Shown here: piece after piece, positions 23,600-26,040 of the stretch
How the letters are laid out: each line of letters begins with the position of its first letter
How positions within the stretch are numbered: the stretch's first letter is position 1
Assembly (NCBI GenBank): GCA_007132395.1
Contig: SLOR01000375.1
Coordinates: forward strand, 1-26,040
From: Bacteroidales bacterium
GTDB lineage: Bacteria; Bacteroidota; Bacteroidia; Bacteroidales; UBA7960
Direction: 5' to 3'
Length of the DNA: 26,040 nt
Position numbers and translations under genes: made by a program
The notes under the pieces: model-generated
The model's database searches: none
The model's input: the letters and a program-made list of their open reading frames with translations, nothing else
Told to the model about the DNA's origin: nothing

Positions 23600-25348
23600 A
23601 TGGAAAAAAGATGGGTAGTAAATGAACTGAAGAATGAAGATATAATAAAGAAATTGTCAGAGTCTCTGACAATTGACCCAATACTTGCAAGTTTGCTGGT
23701 ACAAAGAGGTGTTACCAGTTTTCCTGAAGCCAAAGATTTTTTCCGCCCATCCCTTGATAACCTTCACGATCCGTTTTTGATCAAGGATATGGACAAGGCC
23801 GTGGCTCGCATTGAGCAGGCCATTGAAAAGGGCGAAAAGATTATGGTGTACGGCGATTATGATGTTGACGGCACCACAGCCGTTGCACTTACCTATGCCT
23901 TTTTAAAAGACTTTCATAAAGAAATTGAATTCTATATCCCCGACCGTTATAAGGAGGGCTATGGCATTTCCCTTGCCGGGATTGACCAGGCCGTGGAAAA
24001 TGATGTAAAGCTTATTATCGCTCTGGATTGCGGTATTAAAGCCTTGCGGCAGATAAGCTACGCGAAGGAGAGGGGCGTTGATTTTATTATTTGCGATCAC
24101 CACAGGCCGGGCGAAGAACTCCCTGAGGCAGTGGCAGTGGTTGATCCCAAAAGAGACGACTGCCCATACCCTTACAAGGAATTGTCGGGCTGTGGGCTTG
24201 GATTTAAACTGGCACAGGCATACTATCAGAAAAACCGCCTGCCTTCCGATGAACTTGAAAAATTACTGGATTTGGTGGCAGTAAGTATTGCAGCTGATAT
24301 TGTGCCCATTACAGGCGAAAACCGAATCCTTGCCTACGTTGGTTTGCAGCGGCTGAATTTTGACCCCCGCCCGGGCTTTGAATCCATACTGTTCTACAGC
24401 AATATTATCCGAAAGGGGCATGCCTGCGATCGTTCGGTGTTTACACGCGAAATTACAATCAGCGACGCAGTATTCCTCATTGGCCCGCGCATCAATGCAG
24501 CGGGGCGTATTGAAAGTGGACAGGCCGCAGTGGAGCTGCTTCTATGCGAAAGAATGGGAGAAACCCATATCCTTAGCGAAAATATCAATAATAACAATAC
24601 CGAGCGAAGAAGCCTGGATACAGAAATTACCAAGCAGGCACTGGAGATGATCGATTCAAACCCGGAGCTGCAACGGAGTAAATCCACTGTGCTTTTCAGC
24701 CCCGACTGGCATAAGGGGGTTATCGGCATCGTGGCCTCTAGGCTCACCGAGTCTTACTACAGGCCCACGGTTATTCTTACCGAATCTAACGGGGTAATTA
24801 CAGGCTCGGCACGTTCGGTAAAGGACTTTGATGTGTATGATGCCATTGACGCCTGCAGTGAGCACCTGGAGCATTTTGGGGGGCATAAATATGCCGCAGG
24901 GCTGAGCATGAAACCCGAAAATCTGGATAAATTCCGCCAGGCATTTGAAAATACCGTGGAAAAGACCATTACTGAAAGGATGCTCGTGCCGGAGATAGAA
25001 ATCGACGGAGAGCTGAAGCTTTCGCAAATTACGCCCAAATTTTTTCGCGTACTCAAGCAATTTGCGCCCCACGGACCCGGAAATATGAATCCGGTATTTA
25101 TAACCCGGGGGGTGATTGATAAAAACTCTGCCCGTATCGTGGGGCAAAAACACCTGAAGATGATCGTCAGTCATCCTGATTCGCCCGGCATCAGTTTTAA
25201 TGCCATTGCTTTTCAGCAAGCCGGCCATTTTGATGCCGTGAACTGGGGCAAATATTTCGATATTGTTTACCAGATTGAGGAAAATGAATGGAATGGAACA
25301 CGCACCCTGCAACTCAATGTGAAGGATATTAAAACATACCTTGAGTAA
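23600..25348 (+). CDS. recJ: Single-stranded-DNA-specific exonuclease RecJ
   Basis: The 582-residue protein has the DHH phosphoesterase motifs: YGDYDVDGTTA (84-94), ALDCG (141-145), CDHHRPGEELP with DHH at 166-168, and SIAADIVPI. The DHHA1 domain shows HKGVIGIVASRL and FGGHKYAAGLS (around 423-433), followed by an OB-fold C-terminal region. It degrades single-stranded DNA 5' to 3' in recombination and mismatch or base excision repair. Length is typical for RecJ (570-580). A near-match TATCTTTA at 23575-23582 may serve as a weak -7. trpS follows after 52 bases. Confidence 0.97.
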   Translation: MEKRWVVNELKNEDIIKKLSESLTIDPILASLLVQRGVTSFPEAKDFFRPSLDNLHDPFLIKDMDKAVARIEQAIEKGEKIMVYGDYDVDGTTAVALTYAFLKDFHKEIEFYIPDRYKEGYGISLAGIDQAVENDVKLIIALDCGIKALRQISYAKERGVDFIICDHHRPGEELPEAVAVVDPKRDDCPYPYKELSGCGLGFKLAQAYYQKNRLPSDELEKLLDLVAVSIAADIVPITGENRILAYVGLQRLNFDPRPGFESILFYSNIIRKGHACDRSVFTREITISDAVFLIGPRINAAGRIESGQAAVELLLCERMGETHILSENINNNNTERRSLDTEITKQALEMIDSNPELQRSKSTVLFSPDWHKGVIGIVASRLTESYYRPTVILTESNGVITGSARSVKDFDVYDAIDACSEHLEHFGGHKYAAGLSMKPENLDKFRQAFENTVEKTITERMLVPEIEIDGELKLSQITPKFFRVLKQFAPHGPGNMNPVFITRGVIDKNSARIVGQKHLKMIVSHPDSPGISFNAIAFQQAGHFDAVNWGKYFDIVYQIEENEWNGTRTLQLNVKDIKTYLE

Positions 25349-25400
25349 ACCCTTAATTTAACTACAAACCAATTTAACTTTAACTTTTTGTTTATTATCA

Positions 25401-26040
25401 ATGGAAACAGTTCTTAGTGGTATCAGATCAACCGGAAACCTCCACCTGGGCAACTATTTCGGTGCCATCAAAAATTTCATTAAAATGCAGCACGAACATC
25501 GCTGCTACTTTTTTATTGCCGATTATCATTCTCTCACCACCCATCCCACTCCTGAAGATTTGCATCAGAATGTGAGGCAGGTTTTGGTAGAATATCTTGC
25601 CGCGGGTATCGACCCCGAGGTGGCTACCCTCTATATTCAGAGCGATGTGCCCGAGGTGGCCGAGCTATACCTGTTGCTGGCCATGAATGCATATATGGGT
25701 GAACTTGAACGCTGTACCACATTCAAGGATAAAGCCAGGAAGCAGCCGGAAAATATTAACGCAGGTTTGCTGACCTACCCTGTACTTATGGCCGCTGATA
25801 TTCTTATACATCGTGCCACTAAGGTACCTGTGGGGAAAGACCAGGAGCAGCACCTGGAAATGGCCCGTAGCTTCGGAAACCGGTTCAACAGACTTTATAA
25901 AACCGACTATTTCCCTGAGCCCTATGCCTTCAATTTTGGCGGTGACCTCATCAAGATTCCCGGGCTGGACGGCAGCACAAAAATGGGAAAATCAGAAGGG
26001 GAGGGCAATGCAATCTACCTGGCCGACGAACCCTCGGTAC
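25401..26040 (+). CDS. trpS: Tryptophanyl-tRNA synthetase, 3' end outside window
   Basis: The window holds 213 codons from the ATG at 25401. The class I HIGH-type motif is TGNLHLGN near residues 12-19, and the KMSKS-type loop is DGSTKMGKSEG near residue 197. Between them are ADYHSLTT, AMNAYMGELERCTTFKDK, LLTYPVLMAADIL and VGKDQEQHLEMAR, all standard for bacterial TrpRS. The gene is intact up to the right edge; about a third of the protein is missing. It charges tRNA-Trp with tryptophan and ATP. Confidence 0.97.
   Translation, partial: METVLSGIRSTGNLHLGNYFGAIKNFIKMQHEHRCYFFIADYHSLTTHPTPEDLHQNVRQVLVEYLAAGIDPEVATLYIQSDVPEVAELYLLLAMNAYMGELERCTTFKDKARKQPENINAGLLTYPVLMAADILIHRATKVPVGKDQEQHLEMARSFGNRFNRLYKTDYFPEPYAFNFGGDLIKIPGLDGSTKMGKSEGEGNAIYLADEPSV

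Noticed and set aside
1..26040. tRNA, rRNA, insertion sequences, integrase or phage genes
   Set aside because: Reading both strands I found no T-loop-like tRNA signature, no rRNA stretch, and no transposase or integrase motif among the proteins.

Overview
The window looks like a chromosomal segment from a member of the Bacteroidota, probably Bacteroidales/Marinilabiliales-like. The evidence is the gene content (UpxY/NusG-like antiterminator, DUF4105, a 78-residue ATP synthase epsilon, atpD-atpC standing alone) and repeated use of the Bacteroidota -7 promoter element TAnnTTTG, several times with a TTG/TTTG about 20-22 bases upstream. No rRNA, tRNA, CRISPR array, transposase or phage gene was found. 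The segment reads as ordinary chromosome with some unusual small features.

Layout. (1) 1-3204, plus strand: a large membrane sensor histidine kinase cut by the left edge, then a small exported protein built from six WKSEA repeats. (2) 3402-6033, minus strand: ptb-buk, the two-enzyme route from butyryl-CoA to butyrate plus ATP, and a small heat-shock protein. (3) 6378-8292, plus: a polytopic UPF0104/LPG-synthase-TM membrane protein and a TauE/SafE-type permease. (4) 8320-11355: a small polysaccharide locus with an UpxY-like antiterminator and a sugar transferase on the minus strand, and a WbpB/WlbA-like UDP-sugar dehydrogenase divergent from them. (5) 11367-13682, minus: an MhqO/MhqA-like ring-cleaving dioxygenase and a DUF4105 (Lnb N-terminal) membrane protein. 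(6) 14069-18219, plus: the translation cluster rplM-rpsI-rpsB-tsf, a terminator, pyrH and frr. (7) 18399-21442, minus: a radical SAM/SPASM protein, an AI-2E family transporter and a RibF-like riboflavin kinase whose FAD-synthetase half lacks its signature motif. (8) 21675-26040, plus: atpD-atpC, recJ and the start of trpS.

The most interesting observations are three. First, two 145-bp intergenic palindromic elements (3210-3354 and 18225-18369) have the same length and align end to end without gaps at 95/145 positions. Their outer stems differ in sequence but keep pairing through compensatory changes, and both lie between convergent genes. Second, the WKSEA repeat protein may belong to a family with an unusual, possibly knotted, beta-strand topology. 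Third, the RibF homologue appears to have lost FMN adenylyltransferase activity and to start at TTG. A perfect 14-bp inverted repeat between two promoters of the rplM operon is a further candidate regulatory site.
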